Positions 35,640-52,184 of a stretch of 64,000 nucleotides of DNA are shown piece after piece. Under the pieces are notes generated by a model. That model saw nothing but the letters and a program-made list of their open reading frames with translations, did no database searches and had not been told where the DNA came from. Each line of letters begins with the position of its first letter. Position 1 is the first letter of the stretch. Source of the stretch: Ahrensia sp. R2A130 (lineage in GTDB: Bacteria > Pseudomonadota > Alphaproteobacteria > Rhizobiales > Rhizobiaceae); assembly GCF_000179775.1 (NCBI RefSeq), contig NZ_AEEB01000017.1, positions 558,001 to 622,000 of the forward strand, written 5' to 3'. Position numbers and translations under genes: made by a program.

Positions 35640-36257
35640 CTAGAAGTCGAGGTTGGGATAGCGGTTGAGGTAGATGCGGAACCACGGGGTGAAATCACCC
35701 GGCTTGTCTCGCATTTCAGCCTTCAAATTATCTGCGGAAATCCAGCGCGCTTCGCACACCTCTTCTGGATTCAGATCGAGCACGACATCGCTGCGTTCGA
35801 CATCGGCACGGAACATGTGAACGCGTTCCCGCTCCCACAATCCGCCACCGACATCAGCTGAATACTCGACGATGCGCTGCTCGTGGATCGGAACTGTGAA
35901 GCCAAGTTCCTCGGTCAAACGCCGGCTGGCAGCGGGCTTTGCCTCTTCACCGAAATGCGGGTGGGTGCAGCAGGTGTTAGCCCATTGGCCGCCGCAGTGG
36001 TATTTTTCAAAAGCGCGACGCTGAATCAGCAGTTCCAACTCGCCATCGTCGTTTTTGGAGAAAACGAAAACCGAGAGTGCAAGGTGATGCAGTCCACGCA
36101 CATGCGCTTCGATTTTCTCGATTGGATAAAGGCTATCGTCCGCCGCTATTCCGGGAATCATGATCGGCGGATTGGTCGCCGGAAGGGGCCACTCATTACC
36201 GTCGACTTCAGGAGCGTCTTCTGCATCCGGCGTCAGATAAAGAACTTCATCCAACAC
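35640..36257 (-). CDS. idi: Isopentenyl-diphosphate delta-isomerase, type 1
   Basis: 205 residues if started at GTG 36257, four bases after the hemA stop; a GTG at 36287 inside hemA is an alternative. NUDIX-fold features of IDI-1: HHLALSVFVFSKNDDGELELLIQRR, the catalytic HCGGQWANTCCTHPHFGEE with the active-site Cys, and RRLTEELGF. It interconverts IPP and DMAPP for carotenoid and phytyl precursors. The hemA-idi pairing at the end of the puh operon is known from other phototrophic alphaproteobacteria. Confidence 0.92.
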   Translation of the reverse strand: MLDEVLYLTPDAEDAPEVDGNEWPLPATNPPIMIPGIAADDSLYPIEKIEAHVRGLHHLALSVFVFSKNDDGELELLIQRRAFEKYHCGGQWANTCCTHPHFGEEAKPAASRRLTEELGFTVPIHEQRIVEYSADVGGGLWERERVHMFRADVERSDVVLDLNPEEVCEARWISADNLKAEMRDKPGDFTPWFRIYLNRYPNLDF

Positions 36258-36261
36258 GGTA

Positions 36262-37479
36262 TTACGCCACCGCGCGCGAGAGCGCACATTGCGACCAAAG
36301 CTCCGACAACGCGCCGACCAAGTGGTCGATGTCAGCTTCCGTATGCAGTGGGCCAGGTGTTATCCGCAGCCGCTCGGTGCCCTTCGGTACAGTTGGGTAG
36401 TTGATCGGTTGTACGTAGATGCCGTGCTGGTCGAGCAGCAGATCGGAGATGAATTTGCACTTCTTCGCATCGCCAACCATCACAGGAACGATGTGGCTTT
36501 CATTCATCATGTGGGGCAGGCCGATGGCGTCGAGTCGTTCGCGCAAAATGCGAACATTCTTCCGCTGGCGAGCACGTTCCATCTCGCTGCTCTTCAAGTG
36601 GCGAATAGATGCCGTCGCACCGGCTGCAAGCGCTGGTGGCAAGGCGGTAGAGAAGATGAAACCGGATGCGAACGAGCGCACGAAATCGATCAGTGCGGTG
36701 GAAGCTGTGATATATCCACCCATGACGCCATAGGCTTTGCCCAGTGTGCCCTGGATAACGGTTACGCGGTCCATGAGGCCTTCGCGTTCGGCAATGCCGC
36801 CTCCACGTGGGCCGTAGAGGCCGACAGCGTGGACTTCGTCGAGATAGCTCATCGCGCCGTGTTTGTCGCAAATGTCGAGGATTTCTTTCATGGGGCAAAT
36901 GTCGCCATCCATGGAATAGACACTCTCGAACGCCACGAGCTTCGGCACGTCTGGATCAGCTTCCGAAAGCATTCGGTCGAGATCTGCCGGATCGTTGTGC
37001 TTCCAAAGATGCTTTGGTGCGCGCGAATGGCGAATGCCTTCGATCATGGAGGCATGATTGTCGCTGTCGGAGAAGATCTCGCAGCCGGGGATGCGAGACG
37101 CCAACGTGCCGAGCGCAGCCCAGTTGGCCACGTAGCCGGAAGTCAGCATCAAGGCAGCTTCCTTGTTGTGCAGGTCGGCCAGCTCTTCTTCGAGCAGAAT
37201 ATGATAGTGGTTCGTGCCGGAAATGTTGCGTGTGCCGCCAGCACCTGCGCCGCATTTGTCGATGGCTTCTTTCATGGCCGCGACCGTGGTTGGGTGCTGC
37301 CCCATGCCGAGGTAATCGTTGGAACACCACACGGTCACTTCGCTGGTTTCGCCATCTTCGCCGTAACGTGTGGCCTTTGGAAAACCGCCTTTGTGGCGCT
37401 CCAAATCTGCAAAGACGCGGTAGTTGCCCGCGTCTTTCAGCTTGTCCAACTCAGTTTCAAAAAAAGCTTCGAAATTCAC
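36262..37479 (-). CDS. hemA: 5-aminolevulinate synthase
   Basis: 405 residues. Pyridoxal phosphate enzyme of the alpha-oxoamine synthase family: [49 protein letters not shown] and the lysine motif [16 protein letters not shown] (Lys near 248). It condenses glycine and succinyl-CoA, the committed step for haem and bacteriochlorophyll. It lies 42 bases after puhE on the same strand, too close for much of a promoter, so it is probably expressed from the bchF-puh transcript. A second hemA elsewhere in the genome would be usual. Confidence 0.97.
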   Translation of the reverse strand: MNFEAFFETELDKLKDAGNYRVFADLERHKGGFPKATRYGEDGETSEVTVWCSNDYLGMGQHPTTVAAMKEAIDKCGAGAGGTRNISGTNHYHILLEEELADLHNKEAALMLTSGYVANWAALGTLASRIPGCEIFSDSDNHASMIEGIRHSRAPKHLWKHNDPADLDRMLSEADPDVPKLVAFESVYSMDGDICPMKEILDICDKHGAMSYLDEVHAVGLYGPRGGGIAEREGLMDRVTVIQGTLGKAYGVMGGYITASTALIDFVRSFASGFIFSTALPPALAAGATASIRHLKSSEMERARQRKNVRILRERLDAIGLPHMMNESHIVPVMVGDAKKCKFISDLLLDQHGIYVQPINYPTVPKGTERLRITPGPLHTEADIDHLVGALSELWSQCALSRAVA

Positions 37480-37521
37480 GTTAAATACTCCATTCCGGCA
37501 GTCGATTTATCCTAGCGCAAA

Positions 37522-38346
37522 TCACTCTGCTGCGCTTACATTTTTTAGTGCTTCGCCCTCGGTCGAGGCGGTTTTCTCAGGCGTTGAACCCATGGCCCAA
37601 CGCCACATTGCACTGTCTTTGACGGGCAGGATCATGAACCAGTGTTCCAGCGCTGCCAGCGCAATCAACGTCGTCATCATAACCGCCGCCGTGTGCTGAT
37701 CTGGGGCGAAAAAGTCGCTGTGAAAAGCTGCGACCGCCGCGACCAAAAGACCTGTCGTCAATAGGGTCGACGCCCAGAACACCGGTCCTATGCGGTCCAC
37801 GCGGAAGTAGCTGTGCAGGTGGGTGAGCGGCGCGGGCATCATGTCCGCGGAAAAGGCTGGGACGCCTGAAAATATCGTCAGCTTCGCAGATATCCGCATC
37901 AGCCATAGAACGGCGAATGTATAGAAAGCGACGGGCTGCGCCGTGTTCGCGGTCACCAACCAAACACCGCCCAAGGCTGCCACCAATACGAATTCATGGT
38001 GGCTCACCGTGCGCCACGCAAGGTGGAAGCGGCGACGTTCCGTGATGTCGGCAGGGCAGGTACTGTTACGCGGGCCGGTGATGAGGCCTGTCAGAAAAGT
38101 AAACTCCGCCCAAGCCCAGATCGCCAGTGCGGCAAAAAACCCCGCGTAAGGTGCCCAAGCCGCATCGCTGTTTGCAGAGACGGCGGCTCCGGCAAAACCC
38201 ATGGCGGCAATCATCGTCACACCAAGAAGCCGCACATGCACACCGCTTTTCTCACCCCGCGCCAACCACAAAACGGCACCCGTGGAGACGTACCAAAGCG
38301 TCACCACGAAGCCGATCGGCAGCAGGTATGAAAGGTGGGCGGACAA
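37522..38346 (-). CDS. puhE: Putative photosynthetic complex assembly protein 2
   Basis: 274 residues with about eight membrane helices. Recognised by position after acsF and by the family stretch EFTFLTGLITGPRNSTCPADITERRRFHLAWRTVSHHEF, plus FSADMMPAPLTHLHSYFR. PuhE deletion in Rhodobacter alters reaction centre and LH1 levels; no enzymatic role is known. Encoded between acsF and hemA. Confidence 0.93.
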   Translation of the reverse strand: MSAHLSYLLPIGFVVTLWYVSTGAVLWLARGEKSGVHVRLLGVTMIAAMGFAGAAVSANSDAAWAPYAGFFAALAIWAWAEFTFLTGLITGPRNSTCPADITERRRFHLAWRTVSHHEFVLVAALGGVWLVTANTAQPVAFYTFAVLWLMRISAKLTIFSGVPAFSADMMPAPLTHLHSYFRVDRIGPVFWASTLLTTGLLVAAVAAFHSDFFAPDQHTAAVMMTTLIALAALEHWFMILPVKDSAMWRWAMGSTPEKTASTEGEALKNVSAAE

Positions 38347-38370
38347 GTGTGCGTCTCTCCTTGCTTCCGG

Positions 38371-39465
38371 CTACCAGGCCGGAACCATTTTGGAGACCTC
38401 GGGGATCTCGTTTTTCTTGGTGGGGATGGCGTAGAGGCGCGCGAAGTTTGCAGCAGCAACCGCTTGCAGAGCCTTAGTTTTGATCGCGCCTGCGATGCCA
38501 CCTTGTTCGGATGCAGCTGCGATTTTAATCGCAACATCGTTCAAACGACGCAGGGTCGGCAGGAACGCAGGGTGATCGATATCCAGCACCAACGGGAAGC
38601 ACTGGGTGGTGCAGGCGTTGGTGATTTCGAAGACCTTCATGTCGTAGTCTTCGATATCGAGACCGGCAGCTTTGTGGAATTCAGGCCGTGCATGGTCGCG
38701 TACAAACATCGTGGCATAGACCGCGCAGAGGAAGAATTTGATCCAGAGTTTGTTGTGGCCCGACAGCAGTTTGGGATCGGAGCGCATCAGCAGCGAGAAA
38801 GCCTCGCCGTGGCTGAACTCGTCGTTGCACCACTGCTGGAACCACTTGAAAATCGGGTGAAACCGCTTTTCCGGGTGCTTCTCGAAATGACGGAAGATGG
38901 TGATGTAGCGGGCGTAACCGATCTTTTCCGACAGGTACGTCGCGTAGAAAATGAACTTCGGCTGAAAGAACGTGTATTTCTTCGCCTTCGTCAGGAAGCC
39001 GAGATTCACACCGATACCGAAGTCTTTCAGGCTGTCATTGATGAAACCTGCATGGCGGGCTTCGTCGCGCGACATGTAGGTGAACAGCTGTTTGATGTCT
39101 TCGTTGGTGCCGCGGCGCTTCATCTCTTTATAGAGGACACAGCCGGAGAACTCGGCGGTCAGTGATGACACGAGAAAATCCACCAACTCTTTGCGCAGGC
39201 CTTCCGGCACGTCGTCGAGATTGATGTCGTCCCATTCTTCGTTGCGCTTGAAGTGGCCACGGTTCGGGTCACTCGCCATGGATGCGATCAGCGCATCCCA
39301 TTCTTCGCGTACAAGCGACACGTCCATCGCGTCCAGCTTGTCGAAGTCTGTGGTGTAGAAGCGCGGTTGCAGCAACGTGTTTTCATACGCCATCTTCGTG
39401 GTGGCATTTTGGGACGAAAGATCGACCGGCTTGCCTTTAAGCTCGGGATGGATGTGTGCGTTCAT
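38371..39465 (-). CDS. acsF: Aerobic Mg-protoporphyrin IX monomethyl ester oxidative cyclase
   Basis: 364 residues. Diiron-oxidase motifs: EFSGCVLYKEMKRRG, SRDEARHAGFINDSL (ExxH), and WCNDEFSHGEAFSLLMRSDP with a second ExxH-like site. It makes ring E (protochlorophyllide) using O2. No anaerobic bchE is present in the window, so ring E formation here would be strictly oxygen-dependent unless bchE lies elsewhere. Placed between a 100-residue unknown protein and puhE. Confidence 0.97.
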   Translation of the reverse strand: MNAHIHPELKGKPVDLSSQNATTKMAYENTLLQPRFYTTDFDKLDAMDVSLVREEWDALIASMASDPNRGHFKRNEEWDDINLDDVPEGLRKELVDFLVSSLTAEFSGCVLYKEMKRRGTNEDIKQLFTYMSRDEARHAGFINDSLKDFGIGVNLGFLTKAKKYTFFQPKFIFYATYLSEKIGYARYITIFRHFEKHPEKRFHPIFKWFQQWCNDEFSHGEAFSLLMRSDPKLLSGHNKLWIKFFLCAVYATMFVRDHARPEFHKAAGLDIEDYDMKVFEITNACTTQCFPLVLDIDHPAFLPTLRRLNDVAIKIAAASEQGGIAGAIKTKALQAVAAANFARLYAIPTKKNEIPEVSKMVPAW

Positions 39466-39493
39466 GTCAGGGCTCCCGTCCTGTTGAATTGCG

Positions 39494-39796
39494 TTAGGTC
39501 AGGCGTTCTTCGGAGAAGCTGAATTCGCACAGCTCCATGAATTCGAAGTCGCCGGTGGCGCGCGTCCAGAACCGTTCCAGCGCATTGGCGCGGGTCAGCG
39601 TGGCGCGGCGTTCGAAGGTTGCAGCTTCGCCATAGGGGACAGAGATAGGCGTGCCGTGAACCAGCACCTCGTCGCCGGGGTTGACGGTCGTGCCGTCATT
39701 GAAGCGCACGTGCGCCTCGAAACTTTCAAACGTGTTGACGATCTCGACTGTGCAATCGAGGTCAATACGTTCCTTACGGATGAATCCGTTGAACAT
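39494..39796 (-). CDS. Conserved photosynthesis-cluster protein of unknown function (100 aa)
   Basis: Started at ATG 39796 (MFNGFIRKERIDLDCTVEIV), which lies after the puhC stop. A small soluble beta-rich protein: VRFNDGTTVNPGDEVLVHGTPISVPYGE is followed by RRATLTRANALERFWTRATGDFEFMELCEFSFSEE. It sits in the fixed slot between puhC and acsF, where other phototrophic alphaproteobacteria also carry a short unknown gene. The position beside acsF hints at a helper of the cyclase or of complex assembly, but nothing in the sequence proves it. Confidence 0.82.
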   Translation of the reverse strand: MFNGFIRKERIDLDCTVEIVNTFESFEAHVRFNDGTTVNPGDEVLVHGTPISVPYGEAATFERRATLTRANALERFWTRATGDFEFMELCEFSFSEERLT

Positions 39797-39812
39797 AGCA
39801 GGCTCCCTTTTC

Positions 39813-40316
39813 TCAACCACCGGTGGTGGTTGGCTTTGGCATTGCAGTCGCCGTTAGCAGCGGTGCGAAGCTGCCTGTGGCGACTTTGCCGAAAGCGTTG
39901 AGACCGATGGATTTACCGTTTTCGGGGTCCATCAATGTCAGCTGACCGTTTTCCGCCTTCTGTAGTGCGTAAGGGGCGGAAAGGTCTTGCTTCCGAATGC
40001 GCCGATTGTGGATCAGCGCCCGCATGGATTGTCGCACAAATGCGCCTTCACCGCGACCAAAAGATGCCAAAAGTGCTTTTGAATTGGCATCGTGAACGAG
40101 AACAATGCCTTGCGACCCATCGCGGAACAGCAAAGCGCGCTCTTCCACAGGTTCGCCGACCACGCGGCTCACTTTTCCACCATCACTAAGTTGCGCGCCG
40201 ATGACCACGAATAGCGTCAAAATGACGACGCCTGCGGCTGCAAACAGCGGCAATTTATGAACACCCTCGATTTTATCGGTGCGTTGGTCTTCGGGAATTT
40301 TCTCGTTCATTTCCAT
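39813..40316 (-). CDS. puhC: Photosynthetic complex assembly protein PuhC
   Basis: 167 residues with one N-terminal membrane helix (about 22-43) and a periplasmic domain with RALLFRDGSQGIVLVHDA and GEGAFVRQSMRALIHNRRIR, typical of PuhC. In Rhodobacter it promotes reaction centre and LH1 organisation. It lies 80 bases after puhB in the puh operon. A threonine-proline tail (PKPTTTGG) ends the protein. Confidence 0.94.
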   Translation of the reverse strand: MEMNEKIPEDQRTDKIEGVHKLPLFAAAGVVILTLFVVIGAQLSDGGKVSRVVGEPVEERALLFRDGSQGIVLVHDANSKALLASFGRGEGAFVRQSMRALIHNRRIRKQDLSAPYALQKAENGQLTLMDPENGKSIGLNAFGKVATGSFAPLLTATAMPKPTTTGG

Positions 40317-40396
40317 AACAGGTCTCTCCTCCCCTGTGTAAAGGTGTATTACGTTTCCGCCTCACTGTGCATGCGAAGCGCAGATCGTTTGCCGCA

Positions 40397-41083
40397 TTAC
40401 TGGGCGGGCAGTCCGCCAACGCTTCCAGCCGAAGCCGACATGAAGGATTGTGCGGATCCTTCCTGTTTCGTGCCGGACGATTGAACGGTGACGTTTTGGC
40501 CGTGTGCTTCGCGCAGGCCGTTGGCCAGAATTTCAGCAACACCATCCACACCGGCAATCGCCCGCAAGGTTGGTTGTGGTTTTCCGACTTTCCACGGGCG
40601 CACATGCGGCCAAAGGATCGGCCAGGAAATTTTCGTATGCTCTTTCAATTCCAGCGCGATGTTACCGCGTCCGCCAGCCACAGGCTTCACATCGGCAGAT
40701 GTGATCTGCTGGAAGGGGAACTGGAAGGTGATCGGAATAGCGATGCCAAACCGCATCACCACACGCTTGTTGGTGATCGTGTAGATCGTCGTGCGTTTAA
40801 CGAGCACAGCGATGCCCCACAGGATCGCCAGCACCAAAGCGCCAAGCGCCAGAGTGGCCGTTACCGTGGAGAACAATTCCATGGCAGCGCGACCATCGGC
40901 AATGCCGGTGGCGAGACGCCAGACGGCCAGCGCGCCAAAATAGACGGCGATGGCCGTGGTGTGGAACGCATCGCGCGCCACACCGGCTGTTTCCGGCTTG
41001 CCCTGCCAGACGATGTGTTCACCGTCTGGCAGTTTGGCAGGCAGGCCCGGGGTGGGCTCAAAGGCGAAGTCGTCGTGGCTCAC
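40397..41083 (-). CDS. puhB: Photosynthetic complex assembly protein PuhB
   Basis: 228 residues. N-terminal PDGEHIVWQGKP, two to three membrane helices (about 40-110), then a PH-like YdbT-type domain (TIYTITNKRVVMRFGIAIPITFQFPFQQI). PuhB is a dimeric membrane protein required for efficient reaction centre assembly in Rhodobacter. The start ATG overlaps the puhA stop by four bases. The C-terminal 25 residues are Gly/Ser-rich. Confidence 0.95.
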   Translation of the reverse strand: MSHDDFAFEPTPGLPAKLPDGEHIVWQGKPETAGVARDAFHTTAIAVYFGALAVWRLATGIADGRAAMELFSTVTATLALGALVLAILWGIAVLVKRTTIYTITNKRVVMRFGIAIPITFQFPFQQITSADVKPVAGGRGNIALELKEHTKISWPILWPHVRPWKVGKPQPTLRAIAGVDGVAEILANGLREAHGQNVTVQSSGTKQEGSAQSFMSASAGSVGGLPAQ

Positions 41084-41853
41084 AGCAGCGGCTCCGAGCG
41101 ACCGGCCATGGCATACATTTCACCACCACCGAAATAAGCCATGATCTTCTCCTCCTCGAGGAAAGTGATCTGTTCGGCTGATGCCAGTTTTGGAATGTCC
41201 TTGAACTGGGCAGCCGTCAGGTTGTGCACGTAATATTCACGTGTCCGACCGCGGGCTTCACGCTGAACAGCAAAGTGCAGCGGGATGAGACGCTGGTTTT
41301 TACCGAACTGCACTTGGAAGTAGCGGATATAGTTTTCCATCTTGTCGACCCATATGTCGCTGATTTCGCCAACAACTTCACCATCGGCTGCAACGACGCG
41401 CAGTCCGCGTGGATCAACATCGTTTGCCGCGATGTCAAATTCCGGCGCGATAGACATTGGCACGATCTTCGGTTCGCCGTGAGGCATTGCATCCGGATAA
41501 TCCGGGCGTTCTGCCCACGCAGCCGGTCCAACACCGTCGATCATAGGATTACCCGTAGGAATGAGCGGCGCACCCGGTGTCATCGAAGCGCGTTTGGCAG
41601 CGATTGGGCGTGTGTCGCGGTTTCCGGCATCGGGGAAGGTCCGCGTGCCCTGACCATGCGGCAAGATGAACGTTTTCGGCGACGGCAGTTGTAGCCACGC
41701 ATCTTTGTTGTAGTCGCCGGTCAGGTCGTTCTCCAGCGGATAGCCTTCGCGGCGGCTTTCCGCCTGCAGGTACCAGATCAGGCCAGCGAAAAAGATCCAG
41801 AAAGCGTACAGAATGATCTGCGCTCCATCGATATTGCCAACTATTTCACCCAT
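41080..41853 (-). CDS. puhA: Photosynthetic reaction centre H subunit
   Basis: 257 residues. One membrane helix near the N-terminus (about 11-29, AQIILYAFWIFFAGLIWYL) followed by QAESRREGYPLE, the invariant start of the cytoplasmic domain. That domain contains PMSIAPEFDIAANDVDPRGLRVVAADGEVVGEISDIWVDK, the PRC-barrel. It caps the L/M subunits and tunes proton delivery to QB. First of the puh genes, 19 bases after lhaA. Confidence 0.97.
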   Translation of the reverse strand: MGEIVGNIDGAQIILYAFWIFFAGLIWYLQAESRREGYPLENDLTGDYNKDAWLQLPSPKTFILPHGQGTRTFPDAGNRDTRPIAAKRASMTPGAPLIPTGNPMIDGVGPAAWAERPDYPDAMPHGEPKIVPMSIAPEFDIAANDVDPRGLRVVAADGEVVGEISDIWVDKMENYIRYFQVQFGKNQRLIPLHFAVQREARGRTREYYVHNLTAAQFKDIPKLASAEQITFLEEEKIMAYFGGGEMYAMAGRSEPLL

Positions 41854-41872
41854 GGTTTTTCTCCAGTCATGT

Positions 41873-43330
41873 TCAGCCGGGCAGGTCTGCCAGGCCGATC
41901 TTCTTTACGGTTCGAGGGGAATCGGTGGTTGCCCAACCGACAAGTGGTCCAATGGCGATCAGGCTTGCGAACAAGATTCCGATCTCCAGGTGGTAAACAA
42001 CGCTGTAACCCAGCGCCGCATCCGTGAACGCGCTCCCGAACGCTCCAGAATTTGAAAGTCCCGCGACGACGTCGCGAATGATGCCACCGGCAGCAAGGCC
42101 GATGCCGACGGCGGATGCCTGTACGGCACCCCATGCGCCGAGTGCGAGGCCAGAGCCTGCGCCATTGCCTGATCTGTCCGCCATTTCCATGCAAGCGGTC
42201 AGCGTGCCAACGGCGAACAAGCCGCCACCAAAGCCGATAAGCGCGGTGCCGACGCGGAACAGATTGGCGGAGTCCAAAGGCGCTGCAAAAATTACGCAGG
42301 TGAAAGCGACGATACCGGCCATCGTGCCGTGGGCTGCCATCCGGTAAGGGTCGCGCCCTCGGCCAAGGCCACGGCCGGCCAATGCAAAACCGGCCAGTGT
42401 TCCTGCGGCGAACATCGCAGTTAGCAGCGTGGTTTGTGAAACGGAAAGGCCGAGCACTTCGCCGCCATAGGGCTCCAGCAAAACGTCCTGCATGGAAAAG
42501 CCCAACGTGCCCATGCCGACCGCAACCAGCAGCCGAAGGCTGCGAGGGTCTTCGCGATAGGCGGCCCAGCTTTCAGCAAAAGAGGGAGTGTCCCGTTCCG
42601 GCGAAGTTTGCGATGGCTGACGCGCTTCCTGTTTCCACAGCGCAACGACGTTCAAAACCATGGTTACCGCAGCGGCACCTTGCACGACCTGGATGAGGCG
42701 CTGTGCAGAAAAATCTGTCAGCAACCAAGAGAAGGCCAGCGCGGAAAAGAACATGCCGACGAGCAGCATGACGTAAAGCAATGCCACGACGCGGGGACGG
42801 GTTTCGACCGGCGCGATATCGGTCGCAAGCGCAAGGCCAGCGGTTTGCACCGTGTGGATACCGGCTCCGGTGGCAAAGAACGCGACCGCAGCAGCAACAG
42901 GTCCGGCCCATGTCGGACCAAGCGTTTGCGACTGCAGCAGCAGCAACGCAAAAGGCATGATGGCAAGACCACCAAACGCGGTCATCGTACCGAACCAGAT
43001 ATAGGGAACGCGCTTCCAGCCGAGCAGCGATTTATGCGTATCGGACTTATGGCCGATCAGAGCGCGGGCAGGGGCAAACAGGAAGGGCAGGGCGACCATC
43101 ACGGCCACCAGCGTGACCGGAACACCGAGTTCCAAAATCATCACACGGTTCAACGTGCCCGTCAGCAACACCGCAATCATGCCCACCACAACCTGAAACA
43201 GCGACAGGCGCAGCAGGCGGCCCAAAGGCAACTCCGCGCTTGCAGCATCTGCAAACGGCAAAAAGCCCGTTCCAACATTACGCCAGAAATCGAGCATCGG
43301 TTGCTGAGAAGGTTGGCGGTCGGCTGACAC
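41873..43330 (-). CDS. lhaA: LH1 assembly factor LhaA (PucC/BCD-family transporter)
   Basis: 485 residues from GTG 43330, two bases after the bchM stop. Twelve membrane helices of the BCD-type MFS family: LFQVVVGMIAVLLTGTLNRVMILELGVP, APARALIGHKSDTHKSLLGWKRVPYIWFGT and MQDVLLEPYGGEVLGLSVSQTT are diagnostic. It promotes LH1 assembly, perhaps by delivering bacteriochlorophyll. Position between bchM and puhA is conserved. A second family member lies at 56223. Confidence 0.95.
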   Translation of the reverse strand: MSADRQPSQQPMLDFWRNVGTGFLPFADAASAELPLGRLLRLSLFQVVVGMIAVLLTGTLNRVMILELGVPVTLVAVMVALPFLFAPARALIGHKSDTHKSLLGWKRVPYIWFGTMTAFGGLAIMPFALLLLQSQTLGPTWAGPVAAAVAFFATGAGIHTVQTAGLALATDIAPVETRPRVVALLYVMLLVGMFFSALAFSWLLTDFSAQRLIQVVQGAAAVTMVLNVVALWKQEARQPSQTSPERDTPSFAESWAAYREDPRSLRLLVAVGMGTLGFSMQDVLLEPYGGEVLGLSVSQTTLLTAMFAAGTLAGFALAGRGLGRGRDPYRMAAHGTMAGIVAFTCVIFAAPLDSANLFRVGTALIGFGGGLFAVGTLTACMEMADRSGNGAGSGLALGAWGAVQASAVGIGLAAGGIIRDVVAGLSNSGAFGSAFTDAALGYSVVYHLEIGILFASLIAIGPLVGWATTDSPRTVKKIGLADLPG

Positions 43331-43332
43331 GG

Positions 43333-44028
43333 CTACGCGGCCCTCCTGACCAGTTTGACGGAGGTGGATTTGTAAAAACCTGTGCTCACGTGGTGCATGT
43401 CTTCGATGGCAAAGTCAGCCAGCGCGCCGGTCGCTTCGGCGACAGCCTTGCGAAGTGCGGTTTCTTTCACAGGTTCGATGGCAGGCGAACGGTCGTTCTT
43501 GGGAAAGAACTTGCCCGCAAATTTCATCACTTCCAACATCGGCGTAGAAGGCGCGACGGTGAACAGGATCGAGCCTGTAGTGCGTTCAGCAAAGCCTTCC
43601 AGCAGTTCCATGATCGCTGGAAGCGGGTAGTGGATCAGCGAATCCATCGCGACGACATGGTCGAACATGCCGCGATCGGCAGCCATATCACCAGCTTCGA
43701 ATTCGATACTTGTATCGGCAAACCGCAGCTTGGCCTCATTGATGAGAGCCGCAGAAATATCTACCGCAACAACATCTGCACCGCGCTTCGCGGCCATTTC
43801 CGCCAGCACGCCAGTTCCGCAACCGGCATCATAAATACGCTTGCCGGTCAGCTCAGTTGGCAACCAGCCCAGCAACGTCTCACGCGTTTGCTCACGCCCT
43901 GCGCGCACGGTCTCGCGGATATACGAGACCGGTGTTTGCGAGGTCAGTGCGACCCACTTATCGGCAGCCGTTTGACCAAAATAGGTCTTCAGCTCGCCTT
44001 TGCGGGTTTCGAAAGAGACGTTTGCCAT
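43333..44028 (-). CDS. bchM: Mg-protoporphyrin IX methyltransferase
   Basis: 231 residues. SAM-binding motif I is YDAGCGTGVLAEMAAKRGADVVAVDIS (66-92), preceded by VRAGREQTRETLLGWLP, typical of BchM/ChlM. It methylates the C13 propionate of Mg-protoporphyrin IX, working with BchH. Twelve bases after bchL on the same strand. Confidence 0.97.
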   Translation of the reverse strand: MANVSFETRKGELKTYFGQTAADKWVALTSQTPVSYIRETVRAGREQTRETLLGWLPTELTGKRIYDAGCGTGVLAEMAAKRGADVVAVDISAALINEAKLRFADTSIEFEAGDMAADRGMFDHVVAMDSLIHYPLPAIMELLEGFAERTTGSILFTVAPSTPMLEVMKFAGKFFPKNDRSPAIEPVKETALRKAVAEATGALADFAIEDMHHVSTGFYKSTSVKLVRRAA

Positions 44029-44040
44029 TGCCGTGCGCTC

Positions 44041-48699
<4,659 letters not shown>

Positions 48700-48728
<29 letters not shown>

Positions 48729-50289
48729 AAAGCGTCTCCATCGAGATTTCAGCCAGGCCGCGTTCGGCCGCGAATTTTTCCGTGTTGCGCCGGGCTTTGC
48801 CACGTACGAAGAACGGGATTTTTTTCAGTTCTGCTTCGCCGTCCACGGTCCAGCGCAGTTCGGTGACAGTTTCGCCTCCCGAATCGATAGAGGCTTCGAT
48901 TTCAATCTCTGGCGCGGTTTCCGTCTGTACAGGAGCGCGTGACGAACCGTGGCCGAGATGGCTTGGACCTGCTTCGTCATTGAATTCGAAATCCTCGCGG
49001 AACATGCCGAGCAAATGCTCTTCGAGACCCATTGTCAGCGGGTGTACCAGCGTGTCGAACAAGACGTTTGCACCCTCGAACCCCATCTGGGGCGAGTAGC
49101 GGGCGGGGAAATCCTGAACGTGAACGGGAGACGAAATCACGGCGCAGGGAAGGCCGAGCCGCTTGGCGATGTGGCGTTCCATCTGCGAACCCAGAACAAG
49201 TTCTGGCTGCAGGTTTTGCACCTGCTCTTCGACTTCAAGATAGTCGTCTGTGATCAGCGCTTCGACGCCGTATTTCTCAGCCGCGTCACGAACATCGCGG
49301 GCGAATTCGCGGGAATAGGTTCCCATGCCGACCACCTGATAGCCCATCTCGTGCTGGGCCACGCGCGCCATGGCGATGACGTGGGTCGCATCGCCGAAGA
49401 GATAGACGCGCTTGCCGGTGAGATAGGTGGAATCGATGGAGCGCGAATACCACGGCAGACGAACTTCCTGCTCGTCGATCAGCGCTTCCAGTTCGGCCTC
49501 GTCGATGCTGGCCAGCTTGCCGACTTCACGCATGAAATCGCCGGTAGCGCCGACACCGATAGGCACGGTCTTGGTGTAGTCCTGCTTGAAAGAGCGCTTC
49601 AGCCAGTCGCAAGCCGTCTTGCCCGTTTCGGGGTAGAGACAGACGTTGAAATCAGCTTGTTTCAACAGCAGCAGATCGTGAACCGAGGCGTCCAGCGGCG
49701 CGACGACATTGACGTCGATGCCCATCGCTTCCAGCAGGCCGACAATCTCGCGCACATCATCACGATGGCGGAAACCGAGAGCTGTTGGGCCGATGATGTT
49801 GCAGGACGGACGGCCCGTGGAACCTTCAGCGTCGGTCTTATCGGGACCATGCGGTGCGATTGTGCGGACGATTTGATAGAAAGTCTCGGCCGCGCCCCAG
49901 TTTTCCTTTTTGGAATAGGACGGCAGATCGAGCGGAATGACTGGGCAGGGCAGGCCGAGGGTTTTCGACAGACCGCCGGGATCATCCTGAATGAGTTCGC
50001 CCGTGCAGGATGCGCCGACGATCATCGCAGCTGGCTGAAAGCGTTCCTGCGCTTCGCGTGCAGCGTCCATGAACAACTGGCTGGTGTCGCCGCCCAAATC
50101 GCGGGCCTGAAATGTCGTATATGTCACCGGCGGACGCTTCTTGCGGCGCTCGATCATCGTGAACAACAGGTCGGCATACGTGTCGCCCTGCGGCGCGTGC
50201 AGCACGTAATGCAAATCCGTCATCGCGGTTGCAACGCGCATCGCGCCTACGTGAGGCGGGCCTTCATATGTCCAGACCGTAAGCTGCAT
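48700..50289 (-). CDS. bchB: Light-independent protochlorophyllide reductase subunit B
   Basis: 529 residues. The opening [20 protein letters not shown] is invariant, and the unusual cluster ligand Asp36 ([13 protein letters not shown]) is present, as are [15 protein letters not shown] and [17 protein letters not shown]-terminal PCP_red domain: [29 protein letters not shown]. With BchN it reduces ring D of protochlorophyllide in the dark. Two bases separate it from bchN. Confidence 0.98.
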
Positions 50290-50291
50290 CT

Positions 50292-52147
<1,856 letters not shown>

Positions 52148-52184
52148 CGTCTGTCCCTCTGCTGACGGGCCCTGTGCGGGGGTC

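Noticed and set aside
36289..37515. 408-codon open frame on the plus strand opposite hemA
   Set aside because: No family resemblance, no ribosome site, and it mirrors hemA almost exactly; a typical shadow of codon bias in GC-rich DNA.
38335..39165. 276-codon open frame on the plus strand opposite acsF
   Set aside because: Antisense shadow of acsF and the puhE start; no ribosome site and no domain.
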